Source: Pseudonocardia sp. CNS-004 (GTDB taxonomy: Bacteria; Actinomycetota; Actinomycetes; Mycobacteriales; Pseudonocardiaceae). From it: a stretch of 64,000 bases of DNA. A program made the translations under genes and the position numbers. The DNA lies in NCBI GenBank assembly GCA_001942185.1, contig MKJV01000078.1, positions 1-64,000 of the forward strand, read 5' to 3'. Below are positions 27,530-37,102 of this stretch, one piece after another (positions within the stretch are counted from its first letter, which is position 1; every line of letters starts with the position of its first letter). Under the pieces are notes generated by a model, which did no database searches, was not told where the DNA came from, and was given only the letters and a program-made list of their open reading frames with translations.

Positions 27530-29293
27530 TTACGTCGTCTGCTTCGTTTCGGCGAACAGCGCCGCCCCCGACGGCAGCGCCGAGGCGGGCCGCTGCACGT
27601 CCGACACCACCACCGGCTTCTCGGGCGCCGGCACCAGCCGCGGGCGCTCCGGCCGGTTCGGCGGGAGCGGGGCGTTGCCGAGCATGATGTCGGCCGACTT
27701 CTCGGCGATCATCATCGTCGGGGCAAGGGTGTTGGCGTTGGTGAGCGACGGCATCACCGACGCATCGACCACGCGCAGCCCGTCCAGCCCGTGCACGCGC
27801 ATCGTGTCGGGGTCGACCACCGCCATCTCACCGCGACCCATCGCCGCGGTGCAGGAGGGGTGGTAGCCCACCCGGCCGGTGCGCCGCACCCAGGCCATGA
27901 TCTCCTCGCCGGTGCGCACGCCGGGGCCGGGCAGCGTCTCGCCGCCGTCGAGGTGCCGGAACGCCGGCTGCCCGAGCAGGTGCCTTCCCCGCTCGACCGC
28001 GTTGATCCACCGGTCCCGGTCCTTCGGGTCGGACAGGAAGTTCGCCACGATCTTCGGGTGCACGGCCGGGACCGGCGAGGCGATCTTCACGGAGCCGCGC
28101 GACTCGGACCGCATCACGCCGACGTGCATCTGGTAGCCGTGCGCGCTGACCTCGACCGACTCGTCGGAGCTGTTCATCGCCAGCGGCGCCAGCAGGTACA
28201 TCAGGTCGGGCTCGCTGCCCTCGGCGACGTCGCTGCGGACGAACCCGCCTGCCTGCATCGGGTTGCGGGTGCCCGGGCCCTTTCCGAACACCAGCGCGTC
28301 CAGCACGACGCCCGGCCATTTGGCCTTGTTGCGGATGTCGGACATCGAGACCGGCTGGATGCAGCGGTGCTGGATGTGCACGGCGAGGTGCTCCTGCAGC
28401 CGCTCCCCCACCCCGGGCAGGTGGTGCACCACGGGGATCCCCAGCCCGCGCAGGTGCTCACCGTCGCCCACCCCGGACAGCTGCAGGATCTGCGGCGTCG
28501 CGATCGCGCCCGCGGACAGGATCGTCTCGGACGCGCGGACGTGTGCGTCTCCCCGTTCTTGTCCCGGTACCGGACCCCCACGCACGCGTGCCCTGGAACA
28601 GGACCTTGCTGACCGTGGCGTGGCAGCGGATCTCCAGGTTCGGCCGGTCCTCCACCGGGTGCAGGTACGAGACCGCGGCCGAGGCACGCTTGCCGCCCCG
28701 CACCGCCTGATCCAGCGCGGAGAAGCCCTCCTGCGCGTCGTCGTTGCGTCGGGCACGACCTTGTATCCGGCCTGCTGCGCGGCCTCGAAGAACGCGTCGA
28801 AGATCGGGCCGTCCGCGGGGCCACGCTGCAGCGCCTGCGGGCCGCTACGTCCCCTCCCGGTGCCGCGGGGCTCCCCCACGCAGCCCTCCAGCCTGCGGAA
28901 GTACGGCTCGCAGTGGGCGTAGTCCCACTCCGGCGACTCGGCCTCGTCGGCCCACCGGTCGTAGCTCGCCCGGTGGCCGCGCTCGTAGAGCATCCCGTTG
29001 ATGCTGCTCGAGCCGCCGAGGACCTTGCCCCGCGGGTGGTGCAGCTTGCGCGAGCCCAGACCCGGCTCCGGCTCGGACTCGTAGCGCCAGTCGAAACTCC
29101 GGTGCCCGACGGGGAAGCCCATCGCGAGCGGCAGCTGGATGCGCAGGTCCCACCAGTGGTCGGGTCCCCCCGCCTCCAGCACCAGCACCCGCACCGAGGG
29201 ATCGGCGCTCAGCCGGTTCGCCAGGATGCAGCCGGCCGGCCCCCCTCCAACGATCAAGACGTCACAACCGGTCGCAGACACTTCGCCCCTCAC
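27530..29293 (-). CDS. GMC oxidoreductase (choline dehydrogenase-like)
   Basis: About 588 residues. The FAD-binding start CDVLIVGGGPAGCILANRLS, the first GMC signature HPRGKVLGGSSSINGMLYERG, the second signature SETILSAGAIATPQILQLSG and the C-terminal catalytic region GYHPSCTAAMG then DASVMPSLTNANTLAPTMMIAEK are all present. It oxidises an alcohol with FAD. GTG 29293 is preferred since GAGGAAGAGG precedes it. Three frame breaks between 28545 and 28760 fit missing bases. No betaine-pathway neighbours are seen, so the substrate is open. Confidence 0.9.
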   Translation of the reverse strand: MRGEVSATGCDVLIVGGGPAGCILANRLSADPSVRVLVLEAGGPDHWWDLRIQLPLAMGFPVGHRSFDWRYESEPEPGLGSRKLHHPRGKVLGGSSSINGMLYERGHRASYDRWADEAESPEWDYAHCEPYFRRLEGCVGEPRGTGRGRSGPQALQRGPADGPIFDAFFEAAQQAGYKVVPDATTTRRRASPRWIRRCGAASVPRPRSRTCTRWRTGRTWRSAATPRSARSCSRARVRGGPVPGQERGDAHVRASETILSAGAIATPQILQLSGVGDGEHLRGLGIPVVHHLPGVGERLQEHLAVHIQHRCIQPVSMSDIRNKAKWPGVVLDALVFGKGPGTRNPMQAGGFVRSDVAEGSEPDLMYLLAPLAMNSSDESVEVSAHGYQMHVGVMRSESRGSVKIASPVPAVHPKIVANFLSDPKDRDRWINAVERGRHLLGQPAFRHLDGGETLPGPGVRTGEEIMAWVRRTGRVGYHPSCTAAMGRGEMAVVDPDTMRVHGLDGLRVVDASVMPSLTNANTLAPTMMIAEKSADIMLGNAPLPPNRPERPRLVPAPEKPVVVSDVQRPASALPSGAALFAETKQTT

Positions 29294-29562
29294 GTCCTCT
29301 TCCCCCTCGCCGGCGCACGGCCGGACGTCCTCACCCGCGCCGGTCCGCATGCGACACGAGCAGACGGTCGGCGCGCATCCGGCTATCGGGCGGATCGCGA
29401 TCGACGTTAGCCGGATCGGGTCCGCGCCGGACGCGGCGGGGGCGCACGAGAAGGACGCAACAGGCGATGCACCCCCCTGGCGTTCGCCCCAGGGGTGCAG
29501 AATGGAAAGGTGCTGTTCACCTGTACGCCATCCGCGGGCGGGCACGCGCTCGGGAGCCGCAC

Positions 29563-29769
29563 GTGAGCGGGCCATCCCTCGAGGTGACACGCCTGCTCCA
29601 GAACCCACTCGGCCACCCCGCTCCCGACGGCGAGCGCGGCGACATCGTGCGCATCAGCGACGGGCTGAGCACGATCTACCTCACGCCACACGAGTACGAC
29701 GAGGCCACCGAGCAGCAGCTGCGCTACCGGCTCGCCGCCGAGGGCGGCCGCGCCCGCTACGGGACGTAG
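29563..29769 (+). CDS. Small uncharacterised protein
   Basis: A 68-residue frame beginning VSGPSLEVTRLLQNPLGHPA and containing GDIVRISDGLSTIYLTPHEYDEATEQQLRYRL. The second half reads like a short beta-hairpin followed by a helix. The start is uncertain; GTG 29563 gives the compact domain, with an ATG 96 bases upstream as an alternative. It is divergent from the GMC gene and convergent with the next small gene. I do not recognise the family. Confidence 0.5.
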   Translation: MSGPSLEVTRLLQNPLGHPAPDGERGDIVRISDGLSTIYLTPHEYDEATEQQLRYRLAAEGGRARYGT

Positions 29770-29786
29770 GCGCCCTCAGGGGTTGC

Positions 29787-29975
29787 TCAGCTACCCCTCT
29801 CGTGCGCCGAGTCGTAGCCGAGGTCGCCGTCCAGATCGACCCGGATCGCCGCCGTCGCGGTGGCAACGGGCACCGACTGCGCCCGCCGCGGCCGCGGGAT
29901 CTCGGCGAGACCCGTGTTCACCTCGTGCGCGAGGTCGTACCCGTAGTCACCGGCATACTCCTGGTCACTCGACAT
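29787..29975 (-). CDS. Small acidic protein with a duplicated motif
   Basis: 62 residues from ATG 29975. It holds two near copies of one motif: GDYGYDLAHE near the N-terminus and GDLGYDSAHE near the C-terminus, joined by a Pro/Arg and Ala/Val linker. There is no signal peptide. GGAGGG lies just upstream of the start. I do not recognise it. The duplicated motif makes it more likely to be a real gene than a chance frame. Confidence 0.55.
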   Translation of the reverse strand: MSSDQEYAGDYGYDLAHEVNTGLAEIPRPRRAQSVPVATATAAIRVDLDGDLGYDSAHERGS

Positions 29976-30201
29976 GACGCCTCCCCTCCGCGGGCCGCCC
30001 CACGACCCACCAGGACCTGCTGACGCTGCGCGACCACCTGCATCCGGTCGGTGTCGCTGATCATCGCTCTCGTGGGTGGTCGCCGCAAGGGTCAGATGTT
30101 CCGGGTGACCGCGACCGGGTGACCGCCACCGCCCGGTCCACCGTGTGAGCGATGTCTCGCGCCACTGCCCCCGTATCGGCGCCCGGTGCGAGACTCGCCG
30201 C

Positions 30202-31034
30202 ATGAAGATCGCCGTCTGCACGGTGAGCACGCCGGAGTGGACGCCCGAGGAGGCCGTCACCGAAGTGGCGGCGCTCGGGTTCGACGGGATCGAGTGGCGG
30301 GTGGCCGACGACCCTGCCACCGCCGAACCACCCGGGTTCTGGCGCGGCAACCGCTGCACGCTCCCGGCGTCGACGTTCGAGCAGGACGCCCCGAGGTTCG
30401 CCGAGCTCACCCGCTCCGCCGGCCTCGGCGTACCGGCCATCGGGCCCTACGCCCGCTGCGACGACCTCGACACCGTCGAGCGCCTCATGCGCGGCGCGGC
30501 GGCACTGGGCGCACCCCGGATGCGGGTGCAGGTCGGCGCGCCCGGACCGGAGGGCTACCGGGAGACCTTCGCCCGGCGCCGCGACGAGTACCGCGCCGTT
30601 GCCGATCTCGCGCTGCGCCACGGGGTGCAGGCGCTGCTGGAGCTGCACCACCAGTCGCTCGTGTCGAGCGCGTCGGCCGCCGCCCGCTTCCTCGACGGCG
30701 TCGACCCGCGCGCGTCGGCGTGATCCACGACATCGGGAACATGGTGCGCGAGGGCTACGAGTTCGACCCGTGGAGCCTGGAGATCCTCGGCGAGCACCTC
30801 GCCCACGTCCACGTGAAGAACGCGGTGCTGACGCCCGCACCCGGCGCGTCCCCGCCGTGGAGCTGGGAATGGGCACCGATGCGCACGGGGGCCGTCCCGA
30901 TGCAGCGGCTCTTCGACGCCCTCGCGGGCGTCGGCTACGACGGATGGGTGTCGCTGGAGGACTTCTCCACCGCGCTGCCGCAGCGTGAACGCCTGGCAGA
31001 CGGCCTGGCGTACGTGCGGCAGCTCACCGCATAG
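30202..31034 (+). CDS. Sugar phosphate isomerase/epimerase (AP endonuclease family 2 fold)
   Basis: About 277 residues of the xylose-isomerase-like TIM barrel. It begins MKIAVCTVSTPEWTPEEAVTEVAALGFDGIEWRV and has the metal-site region ALLELHHQSL, then GVIHDIGNMV and HVHVKNAVLTP and the closing YDGWVSLEDFS. These Glu, Asp and His positions are the usual metal ligands. One break near 30715 fits a missing base. It stands alone; the sugar substrate is unknown, though the wider window is rich in sugar metabolism. Confidence 0.85.
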
Positions 31035-31137
31035 GGGATCGCCTTTCCGGGTGAAGTACCGTCGGCGCCTGGCCCAACGGGCAGGACAGGAGCACCGTCG
31101 CTCAGCGAGCGAGCCAGCCGCCGAGAGGGAGCCCTGG

Positions 31138-31782
31138 ATGAGCCAGCGCACGTCCGCGCTCGCCCCGCCCACTGCCCCGCACCGACCCGCCGAGGCACTC
31201 GTCGTCATGGCGCACGAGCCCGACGTGCCGGTGTGGGTGGCGCGGGCGTGCAGACGGTCCGGACGCCAGGTGCGGCTCGAGCCCGCGCCCGGCAGTCCCG
31301 AGGACCGGCTGCTCACCGTTGCCGCACTCGCGGGGCGCAGCGTCCTGCTCGTGGGCCCGCCGGGCGGCGGGCGGGCCGGCACCGGCCGGGTGGTCGCCGC
31401 GGTCCGCGACCTGCCGAACGATGTCGCCGTGCTCACCGAGGCGGCACTGGCCGCCATGGCGCTCGACGCCACGGTCGTGCCCGTGCACTGCGTCCCGCTG
31501 TCGTTCGGCGAGCGCAGCGTCGGGCTCACCGACGCGCTCGCCCGCGGGCACGAGGTCCTCGACGCGGCCGTCGCACAGCTCGCTGCCGACGCACCCGACA
31601 TCCCCGTGGCCCCGCGCCTGCTGCGCGTGCACCCGCACGAGCTCGTGGGCGAGGGCCTCGACGCCGACGTCCTCGTGCTCGGCGGCCCGCGCCAGCGGAT
31701 CCCGGCCCGCGTCGGGCTGGTGGGCTGCAGCGCCGTGCAGCACGCCCCCTGCCCGGTGCTGCTGGCGGCCCGGCCCGGCTAG
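31138..31782 (+). CDS. Universal-stress-protein-like protein
   Basis: An intact 214-residue protein. The C-terminal half resembles a UspA domain (ALARGHEVLDAAVAQLAAD, then DADVLVLGGPRQRI and CSAVQHAPCPVLLAARP, the usual last strand). The N-terminal half is a diverged second domain. The ATP-binding G-x2-G-x9-G-S/T motif is only partly kept, so it may not bind ATP. ATG 31138 follows GAGGGA. Confidence 0.65.
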   Translation: MSQRTSALAPPTAPHRPAEALVVMAHEPDVPVWVARACRRSGRQVRLEPAPGSPEDRLLTVAALAGRSVLLVGPPGGGRAGTGRVVAAVRDLPNDVAVLTEAALAAMALDATVVPVHCVPLSFGERSVGLTDALARGHEVLDAAVAQLAADAPDIPVAPRLLRVHPHELVGEGLDADVLVLGGPRQRIPARVGLVGCSAVQHAPCPVLLAARPG

Positions 31783-31794
31783 GTCGTCATCCGG

Positions 31795-31832
31795 TCCACG
31801 ATCGCGGCATCCGGGCAACGCCGCCGAAGTGG
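31795..31832. repeat. Left copy of a 38-base direct repeat flanking the methyltransferase gene
   Basis: This segment contains CATCCGGGCAACGCCGCCGA then AGTGG and matches 32661-32698 at about 30 of 38 positions in the same orientation. It lies just outside the 3' end of the DUF574 methyltransferase gene. Confidence 0.6.
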
Positions 31833-31839
31833 TGCCCGC

Positions 31840-32634
31840 TCAGGGCTTGCGCCCGACGCCGCCGAACTGGTCGATGTCGTACACCGTCCCCACCTCGCTG
31901 AGCTCGGGCCGCCAGCGGGGACAGGTCACGACCCCCGGATCCAGCAGCTGGAGCCCGCTGAACAGTTGCGCGATCTCGTCGGGGCCGCGCAGGTTGTACT
32001 TGGGGTTCGCGGTCGCGTTGTAGATTCGCGCGGCGTCATTCATCGAGGCCGGGTCGATGACGTTCGTGCCGTCGGACTCGACCAGGTAGCTCCCCGCGGG
32101 CAGCGCGTCGACGTACGTGGCCACGATCCCGCGGGCCTGCTCCCAGTCCTCGATGTGACCGACGATGTTCATGAGTATCAGTGCGATCGGCTCGTCGAAG
32201 TCGAGGATGCCCGTGTCGCGGGCCGCCGCCAGCACGGCGCCCGGATCACGGAAGTCGGCGTCGAGGTAGCGCGTCGCGCCTTCCGGGCTACTGGTCAGCA
32301 ACGCTCGGGCGTGCGCCAGCACGACGGGATCGTTGTCGACGTAGACGATCCGCGCCGCCGGGTTCCTGCGCTGCGCCACCTCGTGGGTGTTGTTCGCAGT
32401 CGGCAGGCCGGTGCCGATGTCGAGGAACTGGCGAACCCCGCATTCCCCGGCCAGATGCGTGATCGCGCGCACGAGAAAGGCTCGCGAGGACCGTGCGAGG
32501 TCGACGATCTGCGGGGTCGTCTGCCGGAAGTGGTCGCCGACCTCACGGTCGGGCGCGTAGTTGTCCTTCCCACCCAGCCAGTAGTTCCACACCCGCGGTG
32601 AATGGGGCGTGGTGGTGTCGATCTCTTCAGGCAT
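31840..32634 (-). CDS. SAM-dependent methyltransferase, DUF574 family
   Basis: An intact 264-residue protein. The N-terminal PRVWNYWLGGKDNYAPDREVGD is diagnostic of the actinobacterial DUF574 (Methyltransf_19) family. The SAM-binding strand is QFLDIGTGLPT and the second acidic residue follows in IVYVDNDPVV. Targets of these methyltransferases are mostly unknown, although many are found in specialised-metabolite regions. It is isolated between co-directional repeats and lies opposite to the upstream stress-protein gene. Confidence 0.93.
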   Translation of the reverse strand: MPEEIDTTTPHSPRVWNYWLGGKDNYAPDREVGDHFRQTTPQIVDLARSSRAFLVRAITHLAGECGVRQFLDIGTGLPTANNTHEVAQRRNPAARIVYVDNDPVVLAHARALLTSSPEGATRYLDADFRDPGAVLAAARDTGILDFDEPIALILMNIVGHIEDWEQARGIVATYVDALPAGSYLVESDGTNVIDPASMNDAARIYNATANPKYNLRGPDEIAQLFSGLQLLDPGVVTCPRWRPELSEVGTVYDIDQFGGVGRKP

Positions 32635-32660
32635 TCCGCGTCCCCCTCGGACTCGTTCGA

Positions 32661-32698
32661 TCGTCGATCACGGCTTCCGGGCGACCCTGCCGAAGTGG
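32661..32698. repeat. Right copy of the 38-base direct repeat
   Basis: It contains CTTCCGGGCGACCCTGCCGA then AGTGG and lies 26 bases upstream of the methyltransferase start. With the copy at 31795 it brackets the single gene, as would be expected from duplication or insertion of a cassette. Confidence 0.6.
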
Positions 32699-32795
32699 AA
32701 GGCGGGCACAGGCTGAACGACCTCGACCGGATCCACGGCGGGATGCTTACCATGCGTGATCGTTCAGATCCACCATCGGGCTGCCCCGGGCCGGA

Positions 32796-33659
32796 TCACG
32801 ACTCCCCGGCGATCCGGCGCGACCGCACTGCCTGGTACGTGCGGCTCAACGCGGTGGTCGTCCGGTCGTACGAGCGTTGGGCCACCCCCACGAACAGGCA
32901 GTCGATCACAGCCAGCTGGGCGATCCGGCTGGCCATCGCGCCCGACCTGAAGGTCGTCTCGCGGGCGGCGGTGGTGAGCACCAGGTCGGCGTGCGCGGTG
33001 AGCGGGGAGGGCACGAAGTTGGTGATCGCGATCGTGCGCGCGCCCGACTCCCGGGCGCACCGCAGCGCGTCGACCGTGTCGGCCGTCGAGCCGGTGTGCG
33101 AGATCGCGATCGCGACGCAGCCGTCGTCGAGCAGCGCGGCCGAGGTCAGCGCGGCGTGCGGGTCCGGCCACGCGAACGCGAGCAGCCCGATCCGGTGCAG
33201 CTTCTGGTGCAGGTCCTGCCCGACGAACCCGCTGGCCCCGATGCCGTAGACGTCGATCCGCCGCGCCGTGGCCACCGCCTCGACAGCACCGGCCAGTGCG
33301 TCCAGGTCGAGGTTGGCGGCGGTGTCCTGCACGGCGGCCGAGTCGCTGAAGGCGATCTTGGCGACGATGTCGGCGAGCGAGTCGTCCCGGTCGATGTCCG
33401 GCGACAGCACGGCGCCGTCGCCCGCGTCCTCCCGGCCCGTCTCCCGGGCGAGGGCGAGGCGCAGCTCGGGATAGCCCTGGAAGCCCGCCGACCGGCAGAA
33501 CCGCATCACAGTGGCCGCAGACGTCGAGCACTGCTGGGCGAGCCGGCCGATCGGCAGCGCCGCGGTTCCGGCCGGGTCCCGCAGCACCGCATCGGCCACC
33601 CGGCGCTGCGCCGGGCGCAGGGACGGCGCCACGGCGCGGATCCGCACGAGAGCACTCAC
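32796..33659 (-). CDS. MurR/RpiR-family transcriptional regulator
   Basis: An intact 287-residue protein. An N-terminal RpiR-type helix-turn-helix (LPIGRLAQQCSTSAATVMRFCRSAGFQGYPELRLAL) precedes a SIS phosphosugar-binding domain (RIDVYGIGASGFVGQDLHQKL, then AIAISHTGSTADTVDALRCA). In E. coli MurR responds to MurNAc-6-phosphate. Here it is divergent from an ABC transporter operon containing murQ and anmK, whose shared metabolite is MurNAc-6-phosphate, so the same effector is a reasonable inference. Confidence 0.92.
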   Translation of the reverse strand: MSALVRIRAVAPSLRPAQRRVADAVLRDPAGTAALPIGRLAQQCSTSAATVMRFCRSAGFQGYPELRLALARETGREDAGDGAVLSPDIDRDDSLADIVAKIAFSDSAAVQDTAANLDLDALAGAVEAVATARRIDVYGIGASGFVGQDLHQKLHRIGLLAFAWPDPHAALTSAALLDDGCVAIAISHTGSTADTVDALRCARESGARTIAITNFVPSPLTAHADLVLTTAARETTFRSGAMASRIAQLAVIDCLFVGVAQRSYDRTTTALSRTYQAVRSRRIAGES

Positions 33660-33757
33660 GGGAGATCAGTATCCAGGTTGCGGCAACTTGTTACATCCTG
33701 ATCGCCGATCACGGAAACTCTTGACCTCGGGCCGGGCCTCGTGATCCGGTAGCCGCC

Positions 33758-35281
33758 ATGCGTCGGCTGGGTGTGGTGGTCGTGGCGGGAGCGGTGCTGC
33801 TCACCGCGTGCTCCGGGGGCGGCGGCGGCGCGCCGTCCGGTGGCGGGCCGAGCGGGCTCGTCGTCGGGGCGACATCCGACCCGGACACCCTCTTCCCCTG
33901 GAAGGCCACCCAGTTCCAGGCCGTTCAGGTGCTCGAACAGCTCTACGGCACCCTCACCGAGCTCGACACCGACCTCGAGGTGACGCCGGGTCTCGCCGAG
34001 TCGTGGCAGGTGTCCGAGGACGGCACGGCGATCACGATGACGCTGCGCCAGGGCGTCACGTTCGCCGACGGGAGCGCCTTCGACTCCGCCGACGCGAAGG
34101 CCTCCCTCGACCGGATCCGCGACGAGGCGACCGGCGCCGTCGCCGCCGCGGGCCTCGCATCGGTCGCGTCCGTGGAGGCGCCCGACCCGGCGACCGTGGT
34201 GCTCAGGCTGTCGGGCCCGGACGCCGGCATCCTCGCCGCTCTGGCCTCCGTGAACCTCGCGATGCTGCCCAGCGACGCCACCGAGCAGGCCCTCGCGGAG
34301 ACCCCGAACGGCACCGGACCGTTCACCCTCACCCAGCGCACCCCGAACCAGTCGATCTCGCTCGCGCCCAACCAGAACTTCTGGGGCGGGGCGCCGCGGC
34401 TCCCGTCGCTGGAGTTCCGGGTGATCCCGGACGAGACGTCGATCGTGTCGGCGATGCAGTCCGGCAACGTCGACTTCGCGGTGTTCGACGACCCGCTCGT
34501 GGCCCAGAGCGCCGAGGGGTCCGGCCTCACCGTGACCGAGACGCCGCAGCTCTCCTACCACGCGCTGCAGCTCAACGCCCGCCAGTCGCCGCTCGACAAC
34601 CTCGACGTGCGGCTGGCGATCCAGTGCGCCATCGACCGCCGGCAGGTGCTCGACACGGCGGCGCTGGGCGAGGGGGAGGTGACCGGACCGATCACCTCCC
34701 CCGCCTACCGCTCCGACCCGGCGGCGCGCCCGTGCCCGCAGCGCGACGTCGAGGCGGCCGAGCGGCACCTCGCCGCCGCCGGGCACGCGGGCGGCCTGAC
34801 GCTCTCGACGATCGTGTCGCAGGGCGAGTACGCCACCTCGGTGAACGAGGCGACGAACATCCAGGCCCAGCTCGCCGAGGCCGGCATCACGCTGAACCTG
34901 GAGGTGCTGGAGTCCGGCGCCTACGTCGACCGCTGGGTGGCCGCCGACTTCCAGACCGCCGTGGCGCTCAACGGCGGGCGGCCCGACCCGGACGGCATGT
35001 ACGGGCGGTACTTCACCAGCACCGGCAACTTCAACGAGGTCGCCGGCTACTCCTCCCCGGCGCTCGACGAGCTCTTCGCGCGGGGCAAGGCCACCGCCGA
35101 CCCCGAGGCCCGCAAGGAGATCTACCGGCAGGTGTCGGCGGAGCTGGAGAACAACGCGGCCTGGGTCTGGCTGTTCACCAGCTTCACCTACACCGTCACC
35201 GGCTCGGGAGTCAGCGGCTTCACCCCGATGGCCAACGGCTCGCTGAAGTACCTGCGCGAGACCACCGCCGGCGGGTCATGA
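33758..35281 (+). CDS. Oligopeptide/muropeptide-type solute-binding lipoprotein
   Basis: An intact 507-residue family 5 extracellular binding protein. The signal ends LLTACSGGGGG, giving a lipidated Cys. The domain has TSDPDTLFPWKATQFQAVQVLEQLYGTLTELD, AESWQVSEDGTAITMTLRQGVTFADG and FTSFTYTVTGSGVSGFTP. It is the receptor for the permeases and ATPases that follow. Because the operon also carries MurQ and AnmK under an RpiR regulator, cell-wall fragments rather than ordinary peptides are the likely ligand. Confidence 0.92.
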   Translation: MRRLGVVVVAGAVLLTACSGGGGGAPSGGGPSGLVVGATSDPDTLFPWKATQFQAVQVLEQLYGTLTELDTDLEVTPGLAESWQVSEDGTAITMTLRQGVTFADGSAFDSADAKASLDRIRDEATGAVAAAGLASVASVEAPDPATVVLRLSGPDAGILAALASVNLAMLPSDATEQALAETPNGTGPFTLTQRTPNQSISLAPNQNFWGGAPRLPSLEFRVIPDETSIVSAMQSGNVDFAVFDDPLVAQSAEGSGLTVTETPQLSYHALQLNARQSPLDNLDVRLAIQCAIDRRQVLDTAALGEGEVTGPITSPAYRSDPAARPCPQRDVEAAERHLAAAGHAGGLTLSTIVSQGEYATSVNEATNIQAQLAEAGITLNLEVLESGAYVDRWVAADFQTAVALNGGRPDPDGMYGRYFTSTGNFNEVAGYSSPALDELFARGKATADPEARKEIYRQVSAELENNAAWVWLFTSFTYTVTGSGVSGFTPMANGSLKYLRETTAGGS

Positions 35282-36239
35282 TCGCTCGCCACCCGCTCCT
35301 CCGGCGCTCCTGGAGGCACTCGCCACCCTGCTCGGCGTCGCGGTGCTCGTCTTCGTCATGCTCCGGGCGATCCCCGGCGACCAGGTCACCGCGAGCCTCG
35401 GCACCGAGGCGGCGGCGCTCACCCCGGCCCAGCGCGCCGCGCTGGAGGCGTACTACGGGCTGGACCAGCCGCTGCCCGTCCAGTTCCTGTCCTGGCTCGG
35501 CGCCGTCGCCACCGGCAACCTGGGGGCGTCGCAGCGCAGCGGCGAGTCGGTGCTGGCGATGACCGCCTCCGCATTGCCGATCACCCTCGAGCTCGCGGTG
35601 CTGTCGCTGGTGATCGGGCTGGTGCTCGGCGTCGCGGCGGCGATGCTGTCCGCCTCGCGCCCGAACTCCGCGCGGGACGCCGCCGGGCAGGCGGTGGGTC
35701 TCGCCGGGCTCTCGGTGCCCGCGTTCCTGCTGGGCTCGGCGCTGCTCGCCCTCTCGGCGCGGTTCCTCGGCTACAACCCCAACGCCGAGCAGTTCGCGGC
35801 GCTCACCGCCGACCCCGGGCTGCACCTGCAGCAACTGCTCATGCCGGCCATCGTCCTCGGCTTCGGCCTGGCCGCACCGATCATGCGGACGGCGCGGTCG
35901 GCGCTGCTGGAGGTGCGCTCCCAGGACTACGTGCGCACCGCCCGCGGCAAGGGCGTCGGGCCGCGGCGGCTCGCGGTGCGCCACGTCCTGCCCGGCGCGC
36001 TCGTCCCGATCCTCACGATGACCGGGCTGCAGTTCGGCTACCTGCTCGGCGGTGCCGTCGTGGTCGAGCAGATCTTCTCGGTGCCGGGGATCGGGCGGCA
36101 GGTGCTGCTCGGCATCCAGCAGAAGGAGTACGCGGTCGTGCAGAGCACCGTGCTGGTGATCGCGCTGACGTTCGTGCTGGTCAACCTGTGCACCGACCTG
36201 CTGTACCGGGTGATCGACCCCCGGGTGCGTGCCTCGTGA
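35278..36239 (+). CDS. ABC permease, DppB/OppB type
   Basis: About 320 residues with six membrane segments. Family landmarks are VFVMLRAIPGDQV near the start, YYGLDQPLPVQFLSWLGAVATGNLGAS, and the EAA loop QDYVRTARGKGVGPRRLAVRHVLPGAL. ATG 35278 overlaps the upstream stop. The first 10-12 residues are in another frame, with the break near 35300-35315. It partners the DppC-like protein next to it. Confidence 0.92.
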
Positions 36240-37102
36240 CGGCCGTCGCGACGACCGCCGCCGGGCGCAGCGGGCTGCTGCGGCGGACGCTCGCGAGCCG
36301 CAGCGGCGCGGTCGGCGCGGCACTCGTCGGGGTCGTCGTGCTGGGCGCGCTCGCCGCTGTGCTCGGCCTGCTGCCCGACCCGCTGGCCCAGGCGCCCGCC
36401 GAGCGGCTCTCCGGACCGTCGGCGGCGCACTGGTTCGGCACCGACCAGTTCGGCCGCGACGTGTTCGCGCGCTCGGCGGCGGGCGCGGCGGCATCGCTGC
36501 AGATCGCGGTGGTGGCCGTGGCGATCGCCGCGGTGGCGGGCACGGCGGCGGGGGTGGCCGCCGGGTTCTTCCGCGGATGGTCGGACCGCTCCGTCCTCGG
36601 CGTGACCAACGTGCTCTTCGCGTTCCCGCCGCTCCTGCTCGCCCTCGCGCTCGCCTCGGCGTTCACCCGCACCTGGCTGACGGTGGCGATCGCCATCGCG
36701 ATCGTCTACACCCCGATCTTCGTGCGCGTGGCGCGTGGCCCGGTGCTGTCGCTGCGGGAGGCCGACTTCGTGCGCGCCACCACCGTGCTCGGCTTCTCCC
36801 CGCTGCGGACACTCACCCGCCACGTGCTGCCGAACATCGCACCGATCGTGATCGTGCAGGTCACGCTGTCGCTGTCGTGGGCGGTGCTCACCGAGGCCTC
36901 GCTCTCCTTCCTCGGGCTGGGCACGCCCCCACCGGCCCCGTCGCTGGGCGCGATGGTGCTGGAAGCACGGGTGCTGGTGAACATCGCCTGGTGGACGATG
37001 GCCGCGCCGGGCGCCGTGATCGTCGCCCTCGTGGTGGGCCTGAACCTGCTGGGCGACGGTGTGCGCGACGCCATGGACCCACGGAACGGAAGTGGCCGGT
37101 GA
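36236..37102 (+). CDS. ABC permease, DppC/OppC type
   Basis: An intact 288-residue protein. The N-terminal cytoplasmic helix leads into HWFGTDQFGRDVFARSAAGA, the DppC signature, and the EAA loop DFVRATTVLGFSPLRTLTRHVLPN. The end LNLLGDGVRDAMDPRN is also typical. GTG 36236 overlaps the dppB-like stop. Its own stop overlaps the start of murQ, so the operon continues without a gap. Confidence 0.93.
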   Translation: MTAVATTAAGRSGLLRRTLASRSGAVGAALVGVVVLGALAAVLGLLPDPLAQAPAERLSGPSAAHWFGTDQFGRDVFARSAAGAAASLQIAVVAVAIAAVAGTAAGVAAGFFRGWSDRSVLGVTNVLFAFPPLLLALALASAFTRTWLTVAIAIAIVYTPIFVRVARGPVLSLREADFVRATTVLGFSPLRTLTRHVLPNIAPIVIVQVTLSLSWAVLTEASLSFLGLGTPPPAPSLGAMVLEARVLVNIAWWTMAAPGAVIVALVVGLNLLGDGVRDAMDPRNGSGR

